Positions 1 to 10,300 of a stretch of 21,071 bases of DNA are shown here, piece after piece. Source of the stretch: a virus; the IMG/VR virus record IMGVR_UViG_3300042308_000293, positions 1 through 21,071 of that record; one strand, written 5' to 3'. Both the position numbers and the translations under genes were made by a program. A model generated the notes under the pieces. The model did no database searches. It saw nothing but the letters and a program-made list of their open reading frames with translations, and was not told the DNA's origin. The first letter of the stretch is position 1. Every line of letters begins with the position of its first letter.

Positions 1-47
1 ATATATGGTACGCCAACCCAGTCTGCGTAAGGTAAATAAATAAAGTT
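1..47 (+). other. Leader and unresolved 3' end of an upstream gene
   Basis: All three forward frames reach a stop within this stretch: frame 1 at 28-30, frame 2 at 41-43 and frame 3 at 33-35. The end of an upstream + strand gene is therefore probably present, but the frame cannot be chosen from so few codons. The 3' part (31-45, GGTAAATAAATAAAG) is AT-rich. It resembles a degenerate T4-late TATAAATA box or simply an AT-rich translation leader. A weak purine run (AAGG, about 29-32) lies too far from the ATG at 48 to be a convincing Shine-Dalgarno site. Confidence 0.3.
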
Positions 48-500
48 ATGTCAGAATATATCGGATTCAGCACACTCAATGCTAATAAACCAAAATCAAC
101 CAACCTTAGCGTAGGTGTAGCGGGTGGCGTGGGAACCATCACTCAGGGGTTAGTTCCCGGTAAGAAATTTAAGTTAACTGATCAGCAGTTAGTCATACAA
201 GATTTCATTAATGCATTAAACATCCGACGCGGAGAGAAAGTAGGAAAACCTAGTTACGGTACTACTTTATGGAATTTCGTGTTCGAACCTAACACCAGCG
301 ATGTACAAATAGCATTAGAACAAGAAATCAGACGAGTTGCTAGCAGTGATCCTAGAATATTAATCGATTATGTCAGAGCATTTCCTAAAGAAAATGGCAT
401 ATTGATGGAAGTGCAATTAGGAATTCAGCCGTATAATCAAGCATTATTACTCAGCGTGTTTTTCAATAGCAACACGAATAAAGCATCTATCCAATCTTAA
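48..500 (+). CDS. gp25: Baseplate wedge subunit gp25 (GPW/gp25 family)
   Basis: This 150-residue protein matches the gp25 family of contractile-tail baseplate wedge proteins, whose type VI secretion counterpart is TssE. In the family it helps join the baseplate wedge to the tail sheath and tube. What is seen: a helical stretch LVIQDFINALNIRRGEKVGK (about 48-67), then the family signature PSYGTTLWNFVFEP (68-81), then a helix leading to DPRI (101-104), which lies where gp25 and TssE carry their conserved EPR motif, and a C-terminal beta region (about 117-140). It is slightly longer than T4 gp25 (132 residues), with the extra length mainly in a Gly/Val/Thr-rich N-terminus. The ATG at 48 is the first start after stops in all frames, and its ribosome binding site is weak. 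gp6 follows after 47 bases, which supports a baseplate operon. Confidence 0.9.
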   Translation: MSEYIGFSTLNANKPKSTNLSVGVAGGVGTITQGLVPGKKFKLTDQQLVIQDFINALNIRRGEKVGKPSYGTTLWNFVFEPNTSDVQIALEQEIRRVASSDPRILIDYVRAFPKENGILMEVQLGIQPYNQALLLSVFFNSNTNKASIQS

Positions 501-520
501 AAACACGGTTTTTCAGGTTT

Positions 521-528
521 GATAAATA
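521..528 (+). promoter_or_regulatory. Putative T4-type late promoter (GATAAATA)
   Basis: GATAAATA lies in the 47-base gap between gp25 and gp6, 19 bases before the gp6 ATG. T4-like late promoters are a single TATAAATA-type -10 box read by the phage sigma factor gp55, and this differs at one position only. Initiation about 6 bases downstream would leave a very short leader before the ATG at 548. The evidence is motif plus position only; AT-rich sequence gives such matches by chance, though few intergenic bases exist here. Confidence 0.45.
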
Positions 529-547
529 CTCAAATCAGAGATAAACT

Positions 548-3500
548 ATGGCTAAGAGTTCAAGACAAGCAGCGTTATTCGGAATTAACGATTGGAAGGC
601 GATTTATCAGACCTTCCGAGAAGCAGACTTCCGCAGTTACGATTATGAAACACTACGTAAGAGTTTCATAGATTACCTTCGCGTTTACTACCCGGAAACG
701 TTTAACGATTATATTGAATCAAGCGAGTTTATCGCATTGCTTGATGTCATGGCATTCATGGGGCAGGGTCTAGCATTCAGAAATGACTTGAATGCTCGCG
801 AAAACTTCATCGATACAGCAGAACGCCGCGATAGCGTCATCAAATTAGCCAATCTTGTTAGTTATACCCCTAAACGCAATCTATGCTCAGAGGGTGTACT
901 AAAAGTAACAAGCATACAGACCACCCAGAATATCACAGACTTGAATGGCGTGAATCTAGGGAATCTTCCTATATTATGGAATGATCCTGCGAATCCAAGT
1001 TGGTTCGAACAATTCAACACTATCATCAATTCAGCATTGGTCAGTACACAAAGAGTAGGTAAGCCCGGAAATATATCTGACCTATTAGGTATCACAACTG
1101 CTGAATATAGCCTACAAATACCTGATGGCACACTGCCTATAGTACCATTCACTAGCACAGTCGATGGTAAGACTATGGATTTTGAATTAGTTAGTGTGAC
1201 TAGCATAGACGAGAGTTATCTTTACGAGATTCCCCCGGCCCCTACAGGTCGTTTCAATATGCTCTATCAAAATGATAGATTAGGATTCGCTAGCGCAAAT
1301 ACTGGTTACTTCTTTTATTTCAAGCAAGGTATTTTAAACAACTATGATTTCGTTCTTGAGCAACAGATCTCCAATCAGACAGTAGATGTCAACATACAAG
1401 GTATTAATAATACAGATACTTGGTTATATCAATTAAACACTAATAATAACACAAGAACATTATGGAATAAAGTCGATAACGTTTATGCTGACGCATACTT
1501 GCAGACAGAGACTAGCAAGAAGAGTATTTTTAGTGTAAGTTCAAGATTTAACGATCAAGTCACATATAATTTCGGTGATGGTGTGTTCAGCAACATTCCA
1601 GTAGGAACATTTCGTGCATACGTTCGCGCAAGTAATGGATTGACATACACTGTAGATCCTAGTGAGATGCAGGGTATTAGTGTAGCATTCACATACATCA
1701 GCCGCGAAGGTCGTGCTGAGACATTGACAGTAGGATTAGAATTAACACAACCCGTGAGTAATGCACAGGCACGTGAGAGTTTGCCGAGCATCAAGCAACG
1801 CGCACCAACACGTTATTATACACAGAATCGTATGGTTAATGGCGAAGACTATAATAACTTCCCATATACATTATACAGTTCTATCATCAAATCAAAAGCG
1901 GTCAATCGCAGTAGTATCGGTGTGTCAAAGAATTTAGATTTGCTTGATCCAACAGGCAAATATTCAAGCATCAATAGCATAGGCAGTGATGGTGGATTAT
2001 GGAGTGATAGTGATAATGGATTCTTAGAATTAAATGTCAATAATACAAGCACTATCATATCATTCTTAGCCGATACATTGACCGGTACGTTAGCACAGAA
2101 TAGAGCGACACAATTTTATCTAAATGCTACCGACGATCCTACAAACACACATTATCAAAGATTTAGTATCGACCAAGCGTCAGGTGATGGCACAGTATAT
2201 TGGAATACTAGTAACGTTAACGGTAGTAGTGAGAACGGATATTTTTATATACTAGATAATACTGTGGAAACACCTATCATGATAGGTACTTTTTCAACTA
2301 ACAATGTCAAGTATGTTACTAAAGGTGCGTTGGTTAAATTCATAGCACCGTCCGGTTATTATTTTGATAAAAATAATCGTCTAGCACCAGGACTACCGGG
2401 CCCAAGTGATAGCAGTTTCATATGGACAACTGTGTTAAATGTGGCAGGTGACGGCAGCAATACTGGTCAAGGAAATTTCAGCAACGGTATAGGTCCAGTG
2501 ACATTAAATGGTTATGTTCCTGGTGGTGCTATACTCACTACTGTTATCCCTGCGTTTGATAACGCTTTCCCTGTACAGGTTATACAGCAAGCGATACAGC
2601 AAGTAGAATTACAAAGAAATTTTACTTTAGTATTTTACAACAATCGCACGATTAATCAACCGCGTTGGGAAATAAGCAGTGCAAACGATCCAAATTGGTT
2701 CGTTAAGTTTCAAAACATCGGTGAAAATAGATGGACTGTATTATTCAAATCATTGCGTTATTATTTCGGTAGTGTCGATGAAACACGTTTCACTTATGCA
2801 TTGAACGAACTTGTATATGATCCTTTCTCAGGAAAGATACTACAAGACTTTATCAATGTTTTGGGTATCAATACTCAACCTAATACTGTTAATGCGATAG
2901 GCAAAGATACAAAGGTTAACATCATAGGTCAAACTGTTGAAAGCGACGGTTATGTAAATGATTTTGAAGTAGAGATTGCAAGCACAGATGTTAATAATAG
3001 AGTGCTAGTGTTGAATCCAGACTTCTTTGAAGAATTAACCGGCATTGTGCCCGGAAGCACTAACATCGGTAAGTATGCATTTTTTGAAATAGTACAGGAT
3101 GCAGTCAATCTAACAAGATTACAACTCTTACCAAGCACCGATGTTAATTATCAATACTCAGTAAAAAATCAAATTGAAATTGTAAAATATGATTATCCTG
3201 TAGGACAATTGTTCTATGCTTACACTGATAATAAATTTTATAAGACAGTACAGGACATCACAGTAACACAGACTAGTTACGTGCTTACGGAACAAACAAA
3301 TTATCTTGTAAAACCGGGCCGTCAGGGTTTAAGTTATCAATATCGCCATAATAGCAACAACACTACTCGCATAGACCCTGCAACTACTAATATAATCGAT
3401 TTGTATGTTGTGACACAGGCTTATTATACACAATATCAGAATTATATTCAAGATACTACAGACACAGTACCAGAACCAAGTAGACCAACTATCGCAGAAT

Positions 3501-3943
3501 TAAGTGCGGCGTATGGTCAGGTTCAAGATTACAAAATGTTGAGTGATTCTGTGGTATTAAATAGTGTAGTGTTCAAGCCATTGTTTGGACCCAAAGCAGT
3601 GCCGGCGCTAAGAGGAACTATTAAAGTGATTAAGACTAGTGATACTACAGCGAGTGAAAGTGAAATACGTAGTGCGGTGTTATCAGCGATGAACACTTAT
3701 TTCGATATTAATAATTGGAATTTCGGAGACACATTCTATTTCAGTGAACTCAGCGCATATCTACACAATGAATTAGGTGATTTGATCAGTTCAGCAGTAT
3801 TGGTACCAAATGATCCCACTGAGCCATTCGGTACATTATATGAGATCAAATGTAAGCCGTATGAAATATTCGTCAATGGTGCAGTAGCAGATAGCATTTT
3901 AGTAATATCAGCATTAACACCAGATCAATTACAAGTAGCATAA
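548..3943 (+). CDS. gp6: Baseplate wedge protein gp6, enlarged
   Basis: This 1,131-residue protein is the gp6 baseplate wedge subunit, which forms dimers that build the ring of the T4-like baseplate around the hub. The N-terminus is diagnostic: READFRSYDYETLR (about 24-37), NDYIESSEFIALLD (53-66), and FRNDLNARENFIDTAERR (about 77-94). A second conserved block covers FGDG (342 on), the YYTQNRMVNGEDYNNFP stretch (about 422-440), and LDLLDPTGKYSS (about 463). The C-terminus, from about 1007, keeps KPLFGPKAVP and NWNFGDTFYFSELSAYL (about 1056), corresponding to the baseplate-J-like end of gp6. T4 gp6 has 660 residues. The surplus lies mainly between about 480 and 1000 and is beta-rich, Asn/Thr/Tyr-rich and poorly recognisable. 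The start is the first ATG after the gap; the leader is AT-rich with only a weak GAG-type site. The TAA stop (3941-3943) is one base from the next ATG. Confidence 0.93.
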   Translation: MAKSSRQAALFGINDWKAIYQTFREADFRSYDYETLRKSFIDYLRVYYPETFNDYIESSEFIALLDVMAFMGQGLAFRNDLNARENFIDTAERRDSVIKLANLVSYTPKRNLCSEGVLKVTSIQTTQNITDLNGVNLGNLPILWNDPANPSWFEQFNTIINSALVSTQRVGKPGNISDLLGITTAEYSLQIPDGTLPIVPFTSTVDGKTMDFELVSVTSIDESYLYEIPPAPTGRFNMLYQNDRLGFASANTGYFFYFKQGILNNYDFVLEQQISNQTVDVNIQGINNTDTWLYQLNTNNNTRTLWNKVDNVYADAYLQTETSKKSIFSVSSRFNDQVTYNFGDGVFSNIPVGTFRAYVRASNGLTYTVDPSEMQGISVAFTYISREGRAETLTVGLELTQPVSNAQARESLPSIKQRAPTRYYTQNRMVNGEDYNNFPYTLYSSIIKSKAVNRSSIGVSKNLDLLDPTGKYSSINSIGSDGGLWSDSDNGFLELNVNNTSTIISFLADTLTGTLAQNRATQFYLNATDDPTNTHYQRFSIDQASGDGTVYWNTSNVNGSSENGYFYILDNTVETPIMIGTFSTNNVKYVTKGALVKFIAPSGYYFDKNNRLAPGLPGPSDSSFIWTTVLNVAGDGSNTGQGNFSNGIGPVTLNGYVPGGAILTTVIPAFDNAFPVQVIQQAIQQVELQRNFTLVFYNNRTINQPRWEISSANDPNWFVKFQNIGENRWTVLFKSLRYYFGSVDETRFTYALNELVYDPFSGKILQDFINVLGINTQPNTVNAIGKDTKVNIIGQTVESDGYVNDFEVEIASTDVNNRVLVLNPDFFEELTGIVPGSTNIGKYAFFEIVQDAVNLTRLQLLPSTDVNYQYSVKNQIEIVKYDYPVGQLFYAYTDNKFYKTVQDITVTQTSYVLTEQTNYLVKPGRQGLSYQYRHNSNNTTRIDPATTNIIDLYVVTQAYYTQYQNYIQDTTDTVPEPSRPTIAELSAAYGQVQDYKMLSDSVVLNSVVFKPLFGPKAVPALRGTIKVIKTSDTTASESEIRSAVLSAMNTYFDINNWNFGDTFYFSELSAYLHNELGDLISSAVLVPNDPTEPFGTLYEIKCKPYEIFVNGAVADSILVISALTPDQLQVA

Positions 3944-3947
3944 GATG
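3941..3947 (+). promoter_or_regulatory. gp6 stop / giant-gene start junction (TAA g ATG)
   Basis: The gp6 stop TAA and the next ATG are separated by one base. The 14 bases before the ATG (acaagtagcataag) contain no clear Shine-Dalgarno match. This suggests the giant gene is translated by reinitiation or coupling from gp6 rather than by independent ribosome loading. Confidence 0.55.
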
Positions 3948-4380
3948 ACCAGAATACGTACACTAGAATTTTTACCGGGCATATTCCAAACTGAAACTAA
4001 TAGTCAGTTCTTAGCAGCCACGCTCGACCAATTAGTCAATCCTCCTGTAACACAAACTATACAAGGATTCGTGGGTAGTAAATTTGGTTATGGTGTTGAC
4101 GCTAAAGATTACTATGTAACAGAACCAAATAAAGTTCGTAGAGATTATCAATTAGAACCGGGTGTAGTATTCTTAAAGGACAATGAAACTACTGCCTACG
4201 ATTTTATTAGTTATCCTGGCATAATTGACTCATTGAAGTTGCAAGGTGCTATCACTAGTAGAAACGATGAGTTATTTGAAAGTCAGTTCTATAGTTGGGA
4301 CAGTTTTACTAACTTAGATAAGATCATCAACTATAATCAGTATTACTGGTTACCTGACGGTCCTCCCGCCGTAATAGTTG
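3945..4380 (+). other. Conserved N-terminal region of the giant protein
   Basis: Residues 1-145 are the most recognisable start of this family. They show LPGIFQTETN, a Leu/Gln helix (QFLAATLDQLVNP), GFVGSKFGYGV, TEPNKVRRDYQLEPGV, FISYPGIIDSLKLQGA and FNLDK-like NYNQYYWLPDGPP near the end. Related cyanophage proteins begin in the same way directly after gp6, which supports the chosen start and suggests that this end docks on a conserved baseplate partner. The docking role is inferred. Confidence 0.6.
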
Positions 4381-7300
4381 CGGCTTCAACTGTCTTTACA
4401 GAAAACGATTACATAGTCAATTCACTGCCAGAAGCATACAATATCAGAGCAGTAGGCGCAGGTGTTGGTACTAATAATCCAACAATCACCTTATTAAGAG
4501 GTGGTACATATAATTTTATAGTAGATCAAAACACAAGATTTTGGATACAGGGCGAGCCGGGAGTAACAGGCTATAGTCCTACGCAGCCTAATTTAAATAC
4601 TAGAGACGTATACGGCGTTAACAACAACGGTGAAGACCGCGGCGTAGTATCATTTCAAGTACCTCAAAAAGATGCACAGAATGAATTCAATTACCCCGGT
4701 AATAATACAGTAGGTGTTGTTAGCACAAGACCTTTTAGCCAGATCAATGGTGCAAGATTAGCAGACATTGGCGGTATTGATGGGGTCACGGCACTAAATG
4801 GTAGAACAGTTATGTTCTACAATACCGGCGTAACTAACGAGATAGGCTATGTTAGTTCATTCTTTGATCAATCAGCATATGATAGAAATACAGGATCTAT
4901 TTCCTCACCGCTGACTATCAATGCTAGTTCGATAAATGGATTAGGTGCGATCACAGTAAGCAACGTTTCACAATTACAGATAGGACAGACTGTAACATTT
5001 GTAGGAACTGGTTTTGGTGGTATACAGGCATATAATGCTGACGTAGAAAATGCTATATCTACCAATAGTTTGATTGTAGGAAAGAAATATTTCATCGATC
5101 AAGTGGGAACGAGTAACTGGATCAATCTTGGCGTAGCATCAAGCGCAATAGTAGACGCACAGATTGTAGGTACACAGTTAAGAGTTTATAAAACTGTTTC
5201 TGGTTCATTCAGTATAGGTGATACATTAAATGGTTCAGGCGTAACTACAGGCACCAAGATTCTTGATTTTGATGAGATTGCTACCAACAATAATTATTTG
5301 AATGCGTCAAGTGTCACAGTAGGTGATTCATATCTTGTAAGATCATTTGTAGACGGTGCAGGAAATACAACCGACTTCACAGCGATGGGCGCTCCTGCTT
5401 CTGGCGTTATCAACGGTAGCATAGTAGGTACTGTGTTGACTGTGAACAGTATATCATCAGGTGCAGTCAATGTAGGATCTTATATAACAGGTCCCGGCAT
5501 AGTAAAAGGTACTTACATCGTAAGTCAAGGTACTACGGCTAACACATATGTTATAAACAAGACACAGGTCGTCACTGGTCCTATGACATTACAGCCAAGC
5601 GTGAACACATTGTTTACGGCTACTGCTGTGGGTTCAGGTTCAGGAACAGTGAGCATACCTACATATACAGTAAGCATCAACCAAACTGTTGCTAGAAGTA
5701 ATATCAATGTCTATCCTATACAAGAAGGTACTATATTCACAGCAGCCGCAAACGATGCAGGCAACGGCTTTGTAATCCCATTTAATCCAGACATTTATTA
5801 TGTGACTGGTATTAATACTGGAACAAATCAAATCACTATAAGCCAATCATTAAATGGTCCTACGTTCTTACCTACTAGCCCCGCTAGCGGTTCTATGACT
5901 GTTAGAATCAATCAAGGATTGTATGAGCAAGGATTTTATACTCAAGTAAACGACACATTCTATACTGTAGTATTCTTGGGTGATGCAGATGATCCTGTTC
6001 TTAGCCTAAGACCTGCAGGTTCTATACCTATCGAACAAAAGATCACACCGCAATACGGTACACAATATGTTGGACTGCATTTCGTTAAAAATTCTACTGG
6101 TGTGATACAAGAATTACCGTACATCTCTGCCCCATTAGACACATTATATTATCAAGACGGTACTAATCCTAACAGAGTAGGCGTCATCAAATTGATTGAA
6201 AACAATGAGACTAACTTGATCGATGTTGACGCTGATATATTAGGTAAAACGAATTATACATCAAAGAATGGTGTAGTATTCACTAATGGTTTGAAAGTCT
6301 CATTTGATGGAGATGTCATACCACGAAGTTATCTAAGTGGTGAATACTATGTAGAAGGTGTGGGCACTGCTATAGAATTAATATCTGTGACTTCATTGGA
6401 AGTTCCGGAGCCCTTCACTACATCAACATACAGCCCATATGATATATTACCATATGACATAGGACCGTTTGATGAAGGTTTAAATATACCTAACAATTCA
6501 GACTATATCACAATAGCAAGAAATAGCATTAACAAAAATGCATGGGCGCGTAGCAATCGTTGGTTCCATATACAAGTCATACAAGCGACTGCGGATTATA
6601 ACGATAACTCAGCCATACTTGATGAATATGCCAAATCAACAAATAAAGCAAAAAGACCTATACTTGAATTTTATCCTAACTTAAAATTATTCAACTCAGG
6701 TACTATAGGTAAAACTGCTGTAGATTTTGTTGATACTAGAACAACCAATGCATTTGAGTATGTAGAGAATCAACAGAATTATTATCCTGATGTACAAACA
6801 TATACCGCATATCAAGGAACTGTAAATTCTAACAACACACCTATCACTGTAGCCAATTTATTGATAGATCAATATTATGCTATAGAGACTTTAGGATCGA
6901 CTTCTACTGTCACTTGGCAATCATTGGGTGCAATACAAGATCAAGATGGTGGATTTGAAATAGGTGTAGAATATATCATAACAGATTTGGGTACCACTAC
7001 ACAGGCTAATTGGAATTTTATCGCTGGTACTACTACTACCCCAGTCTCATATTCGGTGGGCAATAAATTTACAGCAAAACAATCAGGTACAGGTACCGGC
7101 AACGGTACTGCGCTCAAAGTATTGTTCCAAACATCACTTGCCGGTGTATTGAATTCTGATGAACTTGCATCTGGTCAAATGTATACGATCACTTCATTGG
7201 GTACCACTCAGTGGAATAATATAGGCTATGTCGGTACTCCTATAATAGGTGGCACATTTACTGCTAGCGGCCCTGCTATTGGTACGGGTACTGCTATACA

Positions 7301-10300
7301 GGGTAACGGAACTGTAAAACAAAAAACTACCACGACAGTAACTATCGATCCAGATCATGTCACGGGCACATTTAGTCAAGGTCAATGGATAAATGATCTA
7401 AGATTGAATAATCCAAGCGCGTTGCCTATAGGTACTAGAATACTTTCTATAGAAAATACAGATCCTTATCAGATGACTGTATACTGGCCTATACCATCTA
7501 ACAACATAGTTTCGGCAGTGACCAGTGCATCATTTGTAGCAAGCACAAAAGACAATACTGATTTATTGTTGTTTCCCGGCGCTAGAGTTGTGTTCGCAGC
7601 AGATGAAAACCTATTGATAAGAAACAAGATTTATGTTGTGGGCTTCAACAACACTGGATCAGAATCATATCCAGTCATCACATTGACTGAAGCAGAAGAC
7701 GGCTTAGTTTTAGAAAACGACATGTTCAGCGTTGAGAAAGGTTTCTCTAATAAAGGAAAAACTTTCTATTTCGATAGTGATGAATATAAGCAAGCACAAC
7801 AGAAACAAACAGTTAACCAAGCACCGTTATTTGATATCTTTGATGAAAACGGCATAAGTTATGGTGATGAAACTGTCTACAACAGTTCGTCATTTACTGG
7901 ATGTAAACTGTTTAATTACAAGATCAGTGAAGGTATAAATGACACTATTCTAGGATTCCCTATCAGTTTTAGTTCTATTAACAACGTAGGTGATATCTCA
8001 TTTGAAGTGTCATTATATACACAGCAATTTGATTATATCGACAATGGAAGCTCAGTCACTTCATATGTAAATAATGGATTTGTTTATGATTACAATACCA
8101 GAGATGAATATGATAGATTGATCGGCTGGCAGACAGCAGTAGCACCAAGTACACAGTATCAAGTATTTCAATTTGAATATGTTGCGAATGATCCTGCATT
8201 AGTCTTAGAGCCAGAACAGACTTTTGATTATGTAGTGACTGTAGACGTACCGCAATTAAGTGTTGATACAACGATATGGCCTAGCCTCGAAGTTTACAAC
8301 AACAATAATATATTGACATTGGGTACAGATTATACTGTAGAAAACAAGATCGATTCTACAGTGATCACTATCAAGTTGTCTGAAGATATAGACACACCTA
8401 TTGAAGTGTTGATATTGAGTAACAAGGTAAGTGCAGATGCTTATTACACTATACCTATCAACTTAAGCAACAACCCATTCAATAGCAATCCAGATAATGT
8501 AGACATCGGTGACATACGCGGTCATTATCAAACTATTTTTGATAATAATCCAGACACATCAGGCGTGATGTTTGGTTCTAACAATTATCGCGATCTAGGT
8601 AACATGGTACCATGGGGCAATAGAATCATACAGAATAGCGCAAGCCTTGTATTGCCCGGCGCATTCTTGCGTAACCCAAGACATAACTTATTTGATTCTC
8701 TATTATTCAACAGCAGAGAATATATCAAGTTCAAGACATTATTAGTCGATACCACAGACAAACTTAACATTCAGCAAAAATATGATCCGGCGCTTATACT
8801 TGATCTAGCATTGGATACTATAACTTCAGTCAAGAGCCAAGACCAACCATTCTTCTGGTCTGACATGATACCTAACAAGGCACCATATATCAGTCAGACA
8901 TATAACTTTAATAATCAAGCAGAGACTAGTGTATTTCCATTAAGCAAGATTTACGATTTTAGTACTGCTAACTATGATGGTGTTCTAGTTTATCTACAAA
9001 GAAAGATACAGGGCATCGTAGTTACTAAGCAATTAGTAAGAGGCACAGATTATGTAGTAAGCATAGATAGTCCTAGCGTGACAGTCAACGTGTTTTTACA
9101 AACCAATGATAAAATCATAGTCAAAGAATATAATCAAACTTATGGTTCTTATATCCCCAACACTCCAACTAAGTTGGGTCTATATCCATTATATCTACCT
9201 TCAGTAGTATTGGATAATACATACATAGAACCTACTTATTTCATACAGGGTCATGATGGCTCATATAATAAACTATATGGTGATTATAATGAAACTCTAG
9301 GAATGTTAGTAGACTTCAGAGATCAAGTGTTATTAGAGTTTGAGACTAGAGTTTATAATAACATCAAACTAAGTAGAACATTACCTATCGAAACTGCTGA
9401 AATCGTTCCGGGTTATTTCCGCGACACAGCATTATCATATGTTGAATTCACAGAAATATATAGTAAGAATTTCTTAGATTGGATCGGTCAAAATAGACTT
9501 GATTACAAAACACAATTATATAACGCTAACGATCCTTATACATACAACTACAGAGACAGTAGTTTAAAATTAGATAATAGCACAGTGTTGCAAGGATATT
9601 GGAGAGGTATATACGAATACTTGTATGATACTTCTACACCAAATTTGACACCGTGGGATATGATCGGTTATGCAAATAAGCCTGTCTGGTGGGAAGATCG
9701 TTATGGTCCTGCCCCATACACAAGCAATAACTTAATTTTGTGGACTGACCTACAAAACGGTATTGATTACAATGGCGGTCAACCAGTAGTAAGAACACTA
9801 TATAAGAGACCGGGATTGCTAGAGATAATTCCTGTTGATAGTCAAGGAGAACTAAGACAACCAATAGATGCAGTCATAGGTAACTACAACCAACTGACAT
9901 TTAAGCGCGACTGGAGAGTAGGTGATGACGCACCTGTAGAATATTCATATCGTAAGAGTTCTACATATCCTTTCGATCTAATGAGACTTGAGGCATTATT
10001 GAAGCCAGCAGCATTCTTTAATTTGGGTGCTGACTTAGACAACTACAAATATAACGCTGAGTTCAATCAATTCTTGGTCAATGAAAGAAATCACTTAGTA
10101 CCAGCCAACATAGAAATTTATGGTAATGGTACTGCCAAGACAAGTTATATCAACTGGGTAGTTGACTACGAAAAACAATTGGGCGTTGATGCTACTAAGA
10201 ATATCAAAGAATTGCTAACTAATCTTGATGTAAGATTGGTATATCGTTTAGCAGGTTTTAGCGACAAGACACTATTGAAGTTTTTCGTTGAGAAGGGAAC

